Shown: in pieces, positions 9,338-18,371 of the stretch
How the letters are laid out: every line of letters begins with the position of its first letter
How positions within the stretch are numbered: position 1 is the stretch's first letter
DNA from: Thalassoroseus pseudoceratinae
Lineage (GTDB): Bacteria; Planctomycetota; Planctomycetia; Planctomycetales; Planctomycetaceae
Length of the DNA stretch: 64,000 bases
Assembly: GCF_011634775.1 (NCBI RefSeq)
Contig: NZ_JAALXT010000008.1
Location: forward strand, 124,001-188,000
Direction of reading: 5' to 3'
Notes under the pieces: model-generated
What the model was told of the DNA's origin: nothing
What the model saw: the letters and a program-made list of their open reading frames with translations, nothing else
Database searches by the model: none
Position numbers and translations under genes: made by a program

Positions 9338-10559
9338 GCCCCGGGTTCTCGTACCAAATCACACCGAGATTAGCACGTTCCTCGCACGTCAGCACATCGA
9401 GATCACCATCCCCGTCGAGGTCGATCAGTTCGCTACGATCGAACTTGTACGCCCTCGGTTCGCAGATTGGCTGCCAATCGACAACCAGTTCGGATTCGGT
9501 GATTCGCTGAATCTCTCCATACGCCGCAGCCACAGAGTTCGGTGCCCGTTGTGTGTTGCACAAGTGAACGAGTTCGGGGTTGCCATCGCCGTCCATGTCC
9601 GCCGCCGCAATCGACTTGCCCCAAACCACACCCAATGGATTCGGACAGGTCCGCACGATCCAGTGATCCGAGGACTTCCCAGCTCGCTCGAAATACAGGA
9701 GATGATTGTCTCGGGTACTGCACAGCACGTCATCAAGGCCATCCCGATTCAGGTCGACGAGATCCAGAAACAGAACTTCCGATTTCGCACCCCCGATGAG
9801 ATGATTCGCCCACTCGCGGCCCGATCGAACAGCTTCATGTCCCGGATTCTCTAACCAACGCACGCCGCGACGCTTGCCCTTGCGGTCGGATGTGAGCACG
9901 TCGAGGTCACCATCGCCGTCCATGTCGATGACTTCCAGCGACATGATCCACCCCGCCGACGAAAGCTGATGGTATTTCCAATCGCTGACGTTTCGCGGTT
10001 CCTCAGGGGATTCCAACCAGCCGATTGCGGCCCCGGTTCCTTTGGAACCCACAATCAAGTCCACACCCCGACGACCATCCACTTGCAATGGAATGCAGTA
10101 CATCCACATCTGTTGTTTCACGGTGCACGGAACGGCGTCGGTCTTCCAAGCGTCCTCGTTGAGATACTCTTTCGGCTCGGGTGCCCAATGAAAGAACACC
10201 GTTCGATTGCCACCTTCGCAGCAACTTACGACATCGGTGTTTCCGTCGGCATCCAAATCACAGAAGACCGCATCCTCCGGTGAGCGAACGTTGCCCACCG
10301 TCACCGCCGGCCATTGATCCCGACTGGCTTGCGGGCCGGGATTGAGATACGCACGGATCGTGCCCCCTTCCTCCCAACCTGTGGAAATATCCGGCAGACC
10401 GTCTTCGTTGACGTCCGCCAATCGAACACCGTCGGCTCCCCGCGAACTTTGATCGATCGTATGCCGACGCCACGGTTCCGCAGACGAGACGTTCATCGGA
10501 ACGATCAGAAGAAGCCCCCAAAGCACGAACATGGTCGATCGCCGAACGGGTGTTCTCAT
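9318..10559 (-). CDS. Secreted FG-GAP/VCBS repeat protein
   Basis: A 413-residue protein with a signal peptide (FVLWGLLLIVPMNVSSAEP). The body is a series of calcium-binding-like repeats of the FG-GAP/VCBS type: LADVNEDGLPDI, CDLDADGNTDV, IDMDGDGDLDV, VDLNRDGLDDV, AADMDGDGNPEL and IDLDGDGDLDV. Six or seven such units would close an integrin-alpha-like beta-propeller. Such proteins are exported and very common in planctomycetes; a specific role is not known. The ATG at 10559 follows CGGAGTG and is preferred to one 10 codons upstream. It is transcribed downstream of pdxJ on the same strand with a 51-bp gap. Confidence 0.8.
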   Translation of the reverse strand: MRTPVRRSTMFVLWGLLLIVPMNVSSAEPWRRHTIDQSSRGADGVRLADVNEDGLPDISTGWEEGGTIRAYLNPGPQASRDQWPAVTVGNVRSPEDAVFCDLDADGNTDVVSCCEGGNRTVFFHWAPEPKEYLNEDAWKTDAVPCTVKQQMWMYCIPLQVDGRRGVDLIVGSKGTGAAIGWLESPEEPRNVSDWKYHQLSSAGWIMSLEVIDMDGDGDLDVLTSDRKGKRRGVRWLENPGHEAVRSGREWANHLIGGAKSEVLFLDLVDLNRDGLDDVLCSTRDNHLLYFERAGKSSDHWIVRTCPNPLGVVWGKSIAAADMDGDGNPELVHLCNTQRAPNSVAAAYGEIQRITESELVVDWQPICEPRAYKFDRSELIDLDGDGDLDVLTCEERANLGVIWYENPGLTSPTR

Positions 10560-10610
10560 GATATCACTCCGATGGATGAAGAGTGTCAATTCACGTCAGT
10601 GGTGTGCGAT

Positions 10611-11330
10611 TTACTCTAACGTAATCAAGGCTTTCATGTCACGGACGGCTTGTTGAATGCCAACGAGCACGGCTTTGGCGATGATGCTGTGACCGATATT
10701 GAGTTCAGAAACGTCCGGGATTTCCGCGATCGGGCGAACATTGCGATACGTGAGACCGTGCCCCATATGCAGCAGCAATCCGCCTTCGATCGCCATGCTA
10801 CCGGCCTGGGAGAGTTTGTCGATTTCTTCTTGTTGTTCGTCTTCCGTTTCCGCCTCGGCGTAGTTGCCGGTGTGCAATTCCACGGCGGCAACTTCCAGCT
10901 CGATTGCGGCTTCGATCTGCTTGGGATCGGGGTCGATAAACAAGCTCACGTCGATTCCCGCGTCATGAAGTTGATCGACGCAACGACGGATTCGGTCCGG
11001 GTCGACGAGCAAGTCGAGCCCGCCTTCGGTGGTCAGTTCTTCGCGTTTTTCCGGTACAAGGGTCGCTTGATCGGGGCCGACACGAATCGCAAATTCGGTG
11101 ATTTCCTCCGCGGCGGCCATCTCCAAGTTCAGTTTCACCTGCACGGTTTCCTGAAGCATGATGACGTCGCGGTCTTGGATATGCCGACGATCTTCACGAA
11201 GATGCACCGTGATCCCGTCCGCTCCCGCAAGTTCCGCCTGAACCGCTGCCCAGATGGGATCGGGTTCATAGGTTTCTCGGGCTTGCCGCAGGGTCGCGAC
11301 GTGGTCGATATTGACACCAAGATCAGGCAT
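10611..11330 (-). CDS. pdxJ: Pyridoxine 5'-phosphate synthase
   Basis: A 239-residue TIM-barrel enzyme that condenses 1-deoxyxylulose 5-phosphate with 3-amino-2-oxopropyl phosphate, the last ring-forming step of DXP-dependent vitamin B6 synthesis. Signatures: [15 protein letters not shown] at residues 3-17, [20 protein letters not shown], and the late GHGLTYRNV plus [10 protein letters not shown] phosphate-binding region. The ATG at 11330 follows CGGAGTCC and matches the family N-terminus, whereas a longer open frame upstream does not. The residues around [20 protein letters not shown] are the expected variable acidic loop. Confidence 0.95.
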   Translation of the reverse strand: MPDLGVNIDHVATLRQARETYEPDPIWAAVQAELAGADGITVHLREDRRHIQDRDVIMLQETVQVKLNLEMAAAEEITEFAIRVGPDQATLVPEKREELTTEGGLDLLVDPDRIRRCVDQLHDAGIDVSLFIDPDPKQIEAAIELEVAAVELHTGNYAEAETEDEQQEEIDKLSQAGSMAIEGGLLLHMGHGLTYRNVRPIAEIPDVSELNIGHSIIAKAVLVGIQQAVRDMKALITLE

Positions 11331-11583
11331 GGATGGACTCCGAACGTTTTTCTGTGTCCAAAACGGACGCGAAAAAGTCCTATGTTCTTTGACTTCCGCG
11401 AAACGGCAACCACTGTGGTGTAGCACGAATTGCACGGAACGCAATGCGTCTGCACGATTGTGGCCAGTGGAAATATAGCGAACCCACCGGGAAAATCGCA
11501 GTCATTGCGGGTTCAACTTTCCGAAAGCGTGCGTTTTGTTACCATCGGAGAGACGACTCGCTGTACGCAACGGATACACACGG

Positions 11584-11805
11584 ATGCCGAAACATCAAAT
11601 CTTCATGGGAACCGCTACCGCATTGCTTTGCTTGACGGCCGTCTGGCAGACGGACTGGATCATCGAACACACCCGCAAAGGGCAATGGTTGGCGAAACGC
11701 TTCGGCGGCCGAAACGCCACACGCGTGTTGTGGCTGCTCTTCGGTGCTGGCATCATTTTTGGTGTGCTACTCGCGACGGATATCATCCGCCCGTTGAACA
11801 GTTGA
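11584..11805 (+). CDS. Small two-helix membrane protein, hypothetical
   Basis: A 73-residue protein beginning MPKHQIF at the ATG at 11584. Two hydrophobic segments (FMGTATALLCLTAVW and VLWLLFGAGIIFGVLLATDII) flank a basic stretch HTRKGQWLAKRFGGRNA. The composition supports a real small membrane protein, but I recognise no family. It lies head to tail with the terminator of the opposite-strand coiled-coil gene. Confidence 0.55.
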   Translation: MPKHQIFMGTATALLCLTAVWQTDWIIEHTRKGQWLAKRFGGRNATRVLWLLFGAGIIFGVLLATDIIRPLNS

Positions 11806-11812
11806 CCCCAAC

Positions 11813-11842
11813 AAAAAACGCCTCGGAGTATTTCCGAGGCGT
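11813..11842 (-). terminator. Rho-independent terminator of the coiled-coil protein gene
   Basis: AACGCCTCGGA and TCCGAGGCGTT are inverted arms around a short loop. On the minus strand the hairpin is followed by six T residues, so it ends transcription of the 11869-13404 gene; on the plus strand it may also help end the small membrane protein gene. Confidence 0.85.
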
Positions 11843-11868
11843 TCGACATGATGATCTCTCAAGTTGTC

Positions 11869-13404
11869 TTAGTAACCGCTGGCCGTCGCTCCGGCACGTC
11901 CCGTGGTGGCGGGCTTTAGCGATTTCCCGTTGCCGTAAATCGAGCCAGGAGAGTTGGATCGGCGACGGCTGGTATCGGTGTTGGTACTGGTCGGTCGAGC
12001 TCCAGACCGCAATGTGAACGGCCGCTGCTCACCTGGACGGAACACACGTTGTTTCGGCGTGAACCCGATGAAGGCCATAAAGTCGTTGAGGCTAATGATT
12101 CGCACCCCACGCTCGCGAGCTTCTTGTTCCATCGTGGTGTAGGCCGCTTGAATCGCTTTCGCAGCTTCGATTTTGCTCGGCTCAGCGATGTTGGCGGGAT
12201 CGGGGATGTCGCCGACGACAAGAAACTTCGTTCGCGAATCGATATCGCCGCCCGTGCGGTTTCCTTGATCGTCCACCCAAATCGAGTCTTCCGCACCAGA
12301 TGCTTGAATGGCGTCTTTGAGGATTTGACGATCGCTTTGCCCGTCACCATCCGGATCGATCAGACCCACGAAGGCGAACTTCATGGTTTGGTTCGGTCCC
12401 CAAGCCGGTGAGTAAATCGGGTCGTCAATCGCGATGGGGTTATAGATGTCTTCACTGACGATTCGAGCTTCAGCCGAGTGAGCCCCCAGAATCCGCGTGA
12501 CTTCGATGGCCCCTTTGATGTCTTCCGGACCACGTTCGATGTCTTCACTCGCCCGACCAACACCACGATTGCCTTTCTCGTAGATACTGAAGGTTGTGCG
12601 AGGCTCGAGACCTTCCGCTTCACCGATGTTGATCCAAACCAAGTGACTGGTGTTGTCGACCCATTGGATTTTCCCATCCGGTCGCTCGAAACTCACCCGG
12701 CGAACATCTTCCAAGTCGCGGCGGAGGTCTTCGTTGGTATTATTCAAGTCGCTGATTCGCCGATTCAACCCGGCAATCTCTTGAGCATGAGCTTGTTGCA
12801 ACTGCTGAATACGGAGTTCACGTTCGCTGATCGACTGTTGAGCCTTGGTGAGTTCTCCCCGCAATCGCGTCTGTTCGGCCTTATGCTCGGCGAGAGTCGC
12901 TTGTTTTTCCTGTTCGGACTGAGTCGCCGCGTTTTTGTAGGTCGTGGCCTCGTTACGAGCTTGCGTGTCGATCGTCTGGTTTTCCGACGCGAGCCGTGCA
13001 TTCTCTGCTTTGGCCGTCGAAAAATCCGATGTGGCAGTATTCAGATTGGTTCGCAAGTCCGCCAACCCTTCTTTGACGGTCTTCGGACCAACCGCTCCCG
13101 GACCGGCGGTGTTCTGCAAGTCTTCCGCCAAAGCCGAGAGCACAGTGCCCGGTTGCGGAGCGGCAGGATCACCGACTTGCTGCAAATCCGGATATCCCAA
13201 GACCTGCTTGAGACTTTCGACATCCTTTGCATTGTTCAACGCAACTTGCTTTTGCGTATCGCGTTCACTTTGCATGGCGGTGAGTTGAGATCGCAACTCG
13301 CGGCCTTCATCCAGGAAGATGTAGGTGAACACGCCGAGAATAATCGTCGCCATGACGAAGAATATCAGCGAGAAATGAACTGCGGTGGGTTTGTTGGCCG
13401 CCAT
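11869..13404 (-). CDS. Membrane-anchored coiled-coil protein, planctomycete hypothetical
   Basis: A 511-residue protein. One transmembrane helix near the N-terminus (HFSLIFFVMATIILGVFTYIFL, residues 10-31) is followed by a long Gln/Glu/Ala/Arg-rich coiled coil (about 32-240) and then a globular part (about 240-440) with IDPDGDGQSDRQILKDAI and TKFLVVGDIPDP. The tail (440-511) is basic and Ser/Thr-rich. The layout suggests a cell-envelope protein with the coiled coil outside the cytoplasm. I do not recognise a catalytic motif. A promoter candidate lies about 170 bp upstream. Confidence 0.65.
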   Translation of the reverse strand: MAANKPTAVHFSLIFFVMATIILGVFTYIFLDEGRELRSQLTAMQSERDTQKQVALNNAKDVESLKQVLGYPDLQQVGDPAAPQPGTVLSALAEDLQNTAGPGAVGPKTVKEGLADLRTNLNTATSDFSTAKAENARLASENQTIDTQARNEATTYKNAATQSEQEKQATLAEHKAEQTRLRGELTKAQQSISERELRIQQLQQAHAQEIAGLNRRISDLNNTNEDLRRDLEDVRRVSFERPDGKIQWVDNTSHLVWINIGEAEGLEPRTTFSIYEKGNRGVGRASEDIERGPEDIKGAIEVTRILGAHSAEARIVSEDIYNPIAIDDPIYSPAWGPNQTMKFAFVGLIDPDGDGQSDRQILKDAIQASGAEDSIWVDDQGNRTGGDIDSRTKFLVVGDIPDPANIAEPSKIEAAKAIQAAYTTMEQEARERGVRIISLNDFMAFIGFTPKQRVFRPGEQRPFTLRSGARPTSTNTDTSRRRSNSPGSIYGNGKSLKPATTGRAGATASGY

Positions 13405-13801
13405 CGACTCGTCCCTTGAGTAAATTGCACCCGTGTGGCTTCCACATCGTGACTGACGTGCGGAATCGTGGGGCGGTTGACTTCGAAAAACGTGGCATCA
13501 AAACCACGGGTTTGTCGGCAAGAATGGTTGAGACCGGCGACATTGCGCACGAAAATGTGCAACTCGCACGAAGTCTCAACTTCAGTTTAGATGCCAGAAA
13601 ACGCCAGTCAAGTAGAATCTGCGGCGAACCGTTCACCATCGCGGTTTCGTTCCCGTTCGATAAGTTCAACCGTCACAACACTCTGCGGATGCGTCTGTGA
13701 TTTGCATTTTGTCGGCTAGGCAGATGGGTTGAGTGTTTCCATAATGCAACCGCTGCACTGTTTTTTTGCCGATCGGCCACGAATTGAAATCGAACGTTTC
13801 C
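13405..13801. other. Divergent intergenic region before polA
   Basis: A gap of 397 bases between two divergent genes. Open frames here lack motifs. It should hold both promoters; only the minus-strand candidate at 13584-13611 looks reasonable. Confidence 0.4.
13584..13611 (-). promoter_or_regulatory. Candidate sigma70-type promoter for the coiled-coil protein gene
   Basis: On the minus strand TTGACT (13611-13606) and TAAACT (13589-13584) are separated by 16 bp. Transcription would start near 13577, about 170 nt before the ATG at 13404. Judged by eye only. Confidence 0.35.
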
Positions 13802-16498
13802 ATGCCTGATACCGTTTACCTTGTCGATACATTTTCGTTGATGTTCCAAGTCTTCCACGCCATTCGGCAGCCGATGACCGGTTCCGAAGGTCTGCCGACA
13901 AACGCGGTTTTCGGGTTTACGCGGGATTTGAAGCATTTAATCGAGGAAGTGGCCCCGTCGCACTTGATCTGCGCGTTCGAGTCCGACGAACCAGGCACAC
14001 GGAAGACGGTTTACGCCGACTACAAAGCCAACCGAGCGGAAATGCCCGCCGATCTTCAGCCGCAAGTACCGATCATCAAAGAGCTCATCGAGGCGATGAA
14101 CGTGCCGCTGTTCCATCATCCCGGTTGGGAAGCTGATGACGTCATCGCCACGCTGGCCCGACAAGCGGTCGAAGATGGCATGGAGGTGCGGATCGTCTCC
14201 AGCGACAAAGATCACCGACAACTGCTTGGTCCGCACGTTCAGATGTACAACATTCGAAAACGCGAGTTCTTTGATGAAGCGGCCTTGATGGACACCTGGG
14301 GAATCCGACCGAATCAGGTGATCGACTTTCAATCACTCGTCGGCGACAGCGTGGACAATGTGCCCGGTGTCCCCAAGATCGGCCCCAAGACCGCAACGAA
14401 CCTGCTCGCAGAATACGAGACGTTGGATGCCGTCCTCGAAAACGCGGCCAACGTGAAAGGCAAAGTGGTCTCGAAGAACCTGCAGGAGTTCCGCGATCAG
14501 GCTTTGGTCAGTCGTGAGTTGGTCACGCTGAACACGCAACTTCCCCTCGATTTCGATTGGAACGCGGCCCGTGTCGGCGAACCGGACCGGGAACGGTTGC
14601 TGCCGCTATTCGAGCGACTCGCCTTCAAACGCTACGCCGAAGAAATCCGCAAGCTGCCCAAATCCAAGTCGCAACCGTCGCTTTTCCCTGAGGAATCCGA
14701 CCGAAACTGGGAAACCGTCGACACGCCCGCGAAGTGGGAGAAATTCCTCAAGCAACTCCGCAAACAGAAAAAATTCTGTGTCGATCTGGAAACGACCGGT
14801 CTCGATGCCATGCAGGCGGACATCGTCGGTTGGGCACTCAGTTGGGAAGCCGGCATGGGTTGGTATGTCCCGGTGGACGGCCCCGAAGGACAAGCCAAAC
14901 TCGACCCCAAGACGGTCGTGGATGCCCTGCAACCACTGCTCGAAGACCCCAATATCGAAATCGTCAACCAAAACCTCAAGTATGACATGCTCGTACTGAA
15001 ACGTATCGGTGTTGAGGTTCACGGAATCGGCGTGGACCCGATGGTTGGCGATTACCTGCTCGACGCCGGTGCCCGCAGTCACGGCCTGGATGCGTTAGCC
15101 TCACGATATTTGAACCAACAAATGATCTCGATCACCGAACTCATCGGTAGCGGCAAGAAACAAAAGTCGATGGCCGAAATCGACATCAAGAAAGTCGCCG
15201 AATACGCCAGCGAAGACGCCGACATCGCGTGGCAGTTGGCCGAACAAATTTCGGACGCACTCCATGAGGAAAAACTACACGATCTCTACGACACTCTGGA
15301 ATGTCCGCTTATCCCTGTGCTCGCCCAGATGGAATTTCATGGCGTGCGAGTGGATGTCACGGAACTTCAGCGACAAAGCGAGGAACTCACAACGCGACTG
15401 GACGAACTTGAACAGGAAATCTATTCGCTCGCCGGTCGGGAATTTAACATCGCGTCGCCGAAACAATTGTCGGTTGTGTTGTTCGATGAGATCGGCCTGC
15501 CGGTGCTGAAGAAAACCAAAACCGGCCCGAGTACCAGTGCCGATGTGCTGGAGGAACTCGCCATCCAACACGACCTGCCGGCCCTCATCATCGAGCATCG
15601 TCAACTCGCCAAACTCAAGGGCACCTATCTCGATGCCCTGCCTGAGTTGGTCAACCCCGTCACCGGCAACATTCACACGTCGTTCAACCAAGTCGTCGCA
15701 GCGACGGGGCGATTGAGTTCCAGCGATCCGAACTTACAGAACATCCCGATTCGAACCGATGAAGGCCGCCGAGTGCGACGGGCGTTTGTACCGTCGGAAC
15801 CAGGTTGGAAACTCGTCTGTGCCGACTATTCCCAAATCGAACTCCGCGTGCTGGCCCACTTCAGCGACGACCCCGCGATGACAAAAACCTTCGCGGAAGG
15901 TCTCGACATCCACACCGCTGTCGCCGCCGAAATCTTCGGGGTGCCGTTGGACGAAGTCGACTCTAACATGCGTCGCGTCGCCAAGGGCGTCAACTTCGGT
16001 GTGCTCTACGGTCAGAGTGCGTTTGGTCTCGCGGCAGCGTTGCGGATTCCACGAGATGAAGCCCAAGTTTTCATCGACAGCTATTTCGACAAGTACCCCG
16101 GTGTCGAACGGCATATGGAGCAGATTCTCGAAGAGGTCCAACGCACCGGCTACGCGACCACGATTCTCGGTCGACGGCGACGAGTCGAAGGCATCCGCCG
16201 CATCACCGGTCGTCAACGCAATGTCTCCGAGCGAACCGCCATCAACACGGTCATCCAAGGGTCGGCGGCGGACATGATCAAACGCGCCATGATCGCCGTT
16301 CACAATCGACTCGCCGAGGAAAACCACCCCGCCCGAATGCTGCTACAGATCCACGACGAACTCATCTTCGAATCCCCGGTTGACGACGTGGATTCGCTCA
16401 TCGAAATCGTGCAAACCGAAATGAAGCAGGCGATCGAGTTGCGTGTGCCGTTGGTCGTGGATGTCAAAATCGGCGAGAATTGGCTCGACGCGGATTGA
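13802..16498 (+). CDS. polA: DNA polymerase I
   Basis: An 898-residue family A polymerase for Okazaki-fragment processing and repair. It has all three domains. The N-terminal 5'-3' flap nuclease (residues 1-300) shows VYLVDTF, YADYKANR, GWEADDVIATLA and GDSVDNVPGVPKIGPKTA. The 3'-5' exonuclease (about 310-490) keeps DLETTGL, NQNLKYDML and YASEDADIAW, so the acidic proofreading residues appear present. The polymerase (about 500-898) shows DYSQIELRVLAH, RRVAKGVNFGVLYGQSAFGLA (O helix) and IHDELIFE. The ATG at 13802 matches the family start; an upstream in-frame ATG at 13766 is less likely. Confidence 0.97.
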   Translation: MPDTVYLVDTFSLMFQVFHAIRQPMTGSEGLPTNAVFGFTRDLKHLIEEVAPSHLICAFESDEPGTRKTVYADYKANRAEMPADLQPQVPIIKELIEAMNVPLFHHPGWEADDVIATLARQAVEDGMEVRIVSSDKDHRQLLGPHVQMYNIRKREFFDEAALMDTWGIRPNQVIDFQSLVGDSVDNVPGVPKIGPKTATNLLAEYETLDAVLENAANVKGKVVSKNLQEFRDQALVSRELVTLNTQLPLDFDWNAARVGEPDRERLLPLFERLAFKRYAEEIRKLPKSKSQPSLFPEESDRNWETVDTPAKWEKFLKQLRKQKKFCVDLETTGLDAMQADIVGWALSWEAGMGWYVPVDGPEGQAKLDPKTVVDALQPLLEDPNIEIVNQNLKYDMLVLKRIGVEVHGIGVDPMVGDYLLDAGARSHGLDALASRYLNQQMISITELIGSGKKQKSMAEIDIKKVAEYASEDADIAWQLAEQISDALHEEKLHDLYDTLECPLIPVLAQMEFHGVRVDVTELQRQSEELTTRLDELEQEIYSLAGREFNIASPKQLSVVLFDEIGLPVLKKTKTGPSTSADVLEELAIQHDLPALIIEHRQLAKLKGTYLDALPELVNPVTGNIHTSFNQVVAATGRLSSSDPNLQNIPIRTDEGRRVRRAFVPSEPGWKLVCADYSQIELRVLAHFSDDPAMTKTFAEGLDIHTAVAAEIFGVPLDEVDSNMRRVAKGVNFGVLYGQSAFGLAAALRIPRDEAQVFIDSYFDKYPGVERHMEQILEEVQRTGYATTILGRRRRVEGIRRITGRQRNVSERTAINTVIQGSAADMIKRAMIAVHNRLAEENHPARMLLQIHDELIFESPVDDVDSLIEIVQTEMKQAIELRVPLVVDVKIGENWLDAD

Positions 16499-16556
16499 GC
16501 CGGTTCACAGTGGTCCGCCGAACCATACGCTGAACAGATCTTGGTTACCCCAACCT

Positions 16557-16976
16557 TCACGGTTCCTGGTGCAGTAACTCGGCGGGAGAATTGACGAACC
16601 TTGGCTCTCCCAACTGTTTCAACAAGTCCGGCGGATATTGGTTCGGATCGGCACCACGAACAAACACGGGGGTCGTTTCATCGGAATAGAACCACATCGC
16701 GTCGCCCAATTTCATGATGCGGAAAATTTGATCCAGAAACTCGGGATGCGTAATCGGCCGCGAAATCGTGATTCCATCAATGTGATCGGTATGCGGCCCT
16801 TCCTTGCCGAGGTAGATATCAACGGAATCACTGGGATTTTGGAAACGCACACGCAGACAGCCGAATTCCTCGTTCCAGTCGACGTCTTCAGTCGCAAGCA
16901 GGTCCCGAACCGTTGCGAATTCAAAGCCGATCGGTTCGCCATCTTGGTAGTTCCAAAGAAACGCTTCAATGCTCAT
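16557..16976 (-). CDS. Hypothetical 139-residue protein
   Basis: A small acidic protein starting MSIEAFLWNYQDGEPIGFEF. It has no signal peptide or membrane segment. The Trp/Glu/Asp-rich sequence with RPITHPEFLDQIFRIMKLGDAMWFYSD looks like a soluble immunity- or SMI1-like small protein, but I cannot assign it. It follows the amidase gene by 22 nt on the same strand, so the two are probably cotranscribed. Confidence 0.5.
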   Translation of the reverse strand: MSIEAFLWNYQDGEPIGFEFATVRDLLATEDVDWNEEFGCLRVRFQNPSDSVDIYLGKEGPHTDHIDGITISRPITHPEFLDQIFRIMKLGDAMWFYSDETTPVFVRGADPNQYPPDLLKQLGEPRFVNSPAELLHQEP

Positions 16977-16998
16977 TGTGGGACATCCACTAAAAACG

Positions 16999-17664
16999 TT
17001 ATTCGATCAACCGTCCAGCATGATAATAAGTGCCCTCATGGATCAAACGCCGCACGAGTCGGCCGGGGTTGAAGCGAGTCGGGTCTTCGCGGTTGAGTCG
17101 GCACAACCGTTGAAGTGTGGCCGCGATAAGTTCGGAGCAGAACACCTCGTGCAAGTTGCGGTACCGGCGGAGTAACACCCCATCCAGCAGGCGAACGAAT
17201 CGCGTTCCACTGATCAATGCCCCGCCGTAATCGTAACCCAACCCGCGTTTGACGAATCCATCGATCAAAATGCTCGTCAACTGAGCCGACTCCGAATCGC
17301 TCAATCGATCAATCGGGGAAAGTCGATACACGTGCACTTCCCCGCCAGATTCCACATATTCGCCGAGGCGGTCTTGCGGATGGTGTGTTTGCAGTCCATG
17401 CGTCGGTTGACCGGTCATCACGCAGGGCGTCTGGCAAAGCGTGGTCGACTCGACCCATAATCGCCCGCGATCTGGGACGTCGCAGATGATCGCCACGTGA
17501 GAGGGGGCCCATCTTAGATTCCGTGGTGCGAACGGGTTCGATGTCATCAGCGACACGAACCGAGCGCCCCAATCGGTGCCCCAACAGGCCAGGATGTCGC
17601 CGGGCTCCAGGTCGGCGACAGCAACGCTCGATTGGGTGGGATGAAAAACGGTCACGATATTCAT
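16999..17664 (-). CDS. YiiX-like permuted papain/NlpC-P60 family hydrolase
   Basis: A 221-residue protein. DLEPGDILACWG near the N-terminus, PSHVAIICD (about residue 55) and FCSELIAATLQ (about 175) match the permuted papain-like (YiiX/YebB, NlpC/P60-related) fold, with His in SHVAI and Cys in FCSEL as catalytic pair. Family members cleave amide or ester bonds in cell wall or lipid substrates; the substrate here is unknown. The ATG at 17664 has an AGGAGGTG Shine-Dalgarno six bases upstream, the best in the window. No signal peptide is seen. Confidence 0.75.
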   Translation of the reverse strand: MNIVTVFHPTQSSVAVADLEPGDILACWGTDWGARFVSLMTSNPFAPRNLRWAPSHVAIICDVPDRGRLWVESTTLCQTPCVMTGQPTHGLQTHHPQDRLGEYVESGGEVHVYRLSPIDRLSDSESAQLTSILIDGFVKRGLGYDYGGALISGTRFVRLLDGVLLRRYRNLHEVFCSELIAATLQRLCRLNREDPTRFNPGRLVRRLIHEGTYYHAGRLIE

Positions 17665-17743
17665 GCGGGCACCTCCTGACGAACTCAAAATCGGAAACGC
17701 TTTGGTTGGCATTTCACACCGAGCTCGTTGCGCAAGGCGCGCG

Positions 17744-17772
17744 AAGAAAGCCCGCCAAAAACGCGGGCTTCA
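17744..17772 (-). terminator. Terminator downstream of rpsN
   Basis: AAGCCCGC (17748-17755) and GCGGGCTT (17763-17770) form an 8-bp stem with a 7-nt loop. On the minus strand it lies just after the rpsN stop and is followed by TTCTTC, a weak T-tract. It separates rpsN from the amidase gene. Confidence 0.7.
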
Positions 17773-17799
17773 CATCGAATCAGATTGTCCGACCGGCGA

Positions 17800-18069
17800 T
17801 TACCAGCTGGCTTTTTTCATGCCAGGGATCAAACCGTCGAGAGCCATATCCCGCAACATAATCCGCGAAATTTGGAACTTGCGGTACACACCCCGTGGAC
17901 GACCGGTCAGTGCACACAACCGTCGCAATCGCGTCGGGCTGGAGTTCCGGGGCAACGCATCCAAAGCGGCCCAATCGCCTTCTTCCTTAAGTTGTTTCCG
18001 CTTTTCAGCGTACTTCTGGACGAGCCGAGCGTTGCGTTTTTGCTTTTCGATCTTTGCTTTTGAAGCCAT
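17800..18069 (-). CDS. rpsN: Ribosomal protein S14, zinc-independent form
   Basis: An 89-residue 30S subunit protein. [27 protein letters not shown] at the N-terminus and [42 protein letters not shown] at the C-terminus (given here as the two conserved blocks) are S14. The protein has the longer form and lacks the CxxC...CxxC zinc ribbon of the short type. It stands alone rather than in the S10/spc cluster, between an amidase gene and a secreted-protein gene. The ATG at 18069 is the family start. Confidence 0.96.
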   Translation of the reverse strand: MASKAKIEKQKRNARLVQKYAEKRKQLKEEGDWAALDALPRNSSPTRLRRLCALTGRPRGVYRKFQISRIMLRDMALDGLIPGMKKASW

Positions 18070-18180
18070 CTGATTCAAACACGTTGGAGAAATTTTCGAA
18101 TCAAGTCAAATCCAAGACGGCGATAATAGTGAATCGGTCGCGACTTGAAAAGGGAATCATCCGATTTCGCCACCAGCTCT

Positions 18181-18214
18181 CACCACGCCCATCTCGTTGG
18201 CCTGGGCTTGCCAC
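18181..18214. repeat. REP-like palindrome, copy 2
   Basis: CACGCCCA (18184-18191) and TGGGCTTG (18203-18210) are near-perfect arms. The first 20 bases (18181-18200) are identical to 19314-19333. Copies 2 and 3 flank the gene at 18372-19136 in the same orientation. Confidence 0.55.
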
Positions 18215-18371
18215 CCAACCCCGTGCGTATTGAAGAGTGGGACGATAGGAAGTAGCCAGCTTTTGATGACAATCAGGTATGCACAGCCAGTAAGTATACA
18301 GACGTTTGAACTCCTGGCACAACCTAGTTAATTTCAATGGCCAACAACCGCCATCAAGCTGGAGCCCCCAA

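Noticed and set aside
12478-13419. 313-codon plus-strand frame opposite the coiled-coil gene
   Set aside because: Antisense shadow of a repetitive coiled-coil gene; no Shine-Dalgarno or motif.
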